Below are positions 62,702-64,000 of a DNA stretch of 64,000 bases, one piece after another. The number at the start of each line of letters is the position of its first letter. Position 1 is the stretch's first letter. Location of the stretch: positions 1 to 64,000 of the forward strand of contig VTFK01000188.1 of the NCBI GenBank assembly GCA_009617715.1, written 5' to 3'. The notes beneath the pieces were generated by a model. It saw only the letters and a program-made list of their open reading frames with translations, was not told where the DNA came from and made no database searches. The DNA is from Plectrocnemia conspersa. Its lineage: Eukaryota > Arthropoda > Insecta > Trichoptera > Polycentropodidae. Made by a program: the position numbers and the translations under genes.

Positions 62702-63284
62702 CAGCCATGGCCATAATAATGGGGCACCACTTCAAATGGTGTAACTATTTATCAAAATATTTTAGCATGTAATTTAACCGTAATTCTGAGAACTATTTAA
62801 AGGAATTTGTCGTATTTAATTACTCACTTGAGTTTTAAAAACATAATGTAGGTTAAATTGTCCAGTTTCGCTTAAGTTTTTATTTTCAGTTGTGTGATTT
62901 CGGCTTTTATTTGTCGTTATATTTTTTTTATTTAATATTTTTTTTAATATTATATATGATAACATCTTTAAAATAGCAAAAAACGTAAATTAAGTAAACC
63001 TAAAAGGGCGAATACAATTTTATTGCATTCGTATAATCCATAATATTGACTAAATATATCGTAAATTAGTAAACACATTAATTTTTTATGATATGCTTTC
63101 CAAAATTCTTTGAAACGGTTTAACGAATGTGACTCTAAAAAATCAAAGCCAAACACTGGAAGAAAACGAAAGACGAAGAAAGTGAGAAGAAAGCTCAACA
63201 ATGTGGATCTCAGAGTGGTAAACTGTGGCTTTCATAAATAAATAAAACTCAAAAGTGGGACCGAAAACGTAAAAGATAAGGAGA

Positions 63285-63800
<516 letters not shown>

Positions 63801-64000
63801 AATTGCAAACCTAAAATTAGGCTACATGAAAAATTTCATTAGTTAAGGGTGGCCTATTTAATATTAAAACAAACAACCTTAACCGTTTTTTTATATTTTC
63901 ACGATTTTTTTAAAATTGTGGTGCTCCATTATTATAGCCAAGCCTGTATATGAAAAATTTTCAGAACAGTTCTAAAATAATTTTATAGGCGTATACATAC

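Overview
The window reads as insect nuclear DNA, most likely from a moth or butterfly. It is strongly AT-rich on both strands and has no operon-like gene packing. It holds many decayed transposable elements of typical arthropod kinds: hAT, Tc1, mariner, Helitron, non-LTR retrotransposon, tRNA-derived SINE and several small inverted-repeat elements. The assignment to Lepidoptera is an inference from this mixture. No bacterial, viral or organelle gene set is visible, and I found no CRISPR array, operon, or convincing tRNA or rRNA gene.

Only one host protein gene is supported. It is a small two-exon gene on the minus strand at 33,132-33,561, encoding 111 residues with a 90-base intron that has good consensus ends. 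I do not recognise its product. Everything else that resembles coding sequence is a transposon relic, an unassigned open frame, or a chance frame in the slightly less AT-rich blocks.

Layout from left to right. 0-12 kb: AT-rich DNA with one copy of a dispersed repeat, SINE pieces, a mariner fragment, two small inverted-repeat elements and a reverse-transcriptase fragment. 13-19 kb: a dense transposon cluster with two hAT elements that both keep perfect 8-bp target-site duplications, a Helitron helicase relic, a foldback element and a 442-bp tandem duplication. 23-27.7 kb: a hAT transposase fragment, a GC-rich foldback element lying between two diverged direct repeats, and an unexplained open frame. 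29-35 kb: second copies of two repeats seen earlier, the small gene, and a possible core promoter or solo LTR. 37-39.9 kb: a second reverse-transcriptase fragment, a long decayed hAT transposase and a SINE scrap. 45-56 kb: a pair of diverged dispersed repeats, a SINE copy and a truncated Tc1 copy. 58-64 kb: a short GC-rich palindrome, a hAT element and a nearly complete but dead Tc1 element split by a long TA microsatellite.

Between these are roughly a dozen blocks of 200-600 bases that are visibly less AT-rich and have no coding signature, for example near 2.5-3.2, 5.7-6.0, 30.4-30.8, 35.7-36.1, 40.5-41.0, 46.3-46.9, 48.1-48.5, 50.5-51.0, 57.0-57.5 and 59.2-59.5 kb. They may be conserved regulatory DNA in a gene desert or long intron, but one sequence alone cannot show that. 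I found no undescribed multi-gene system.
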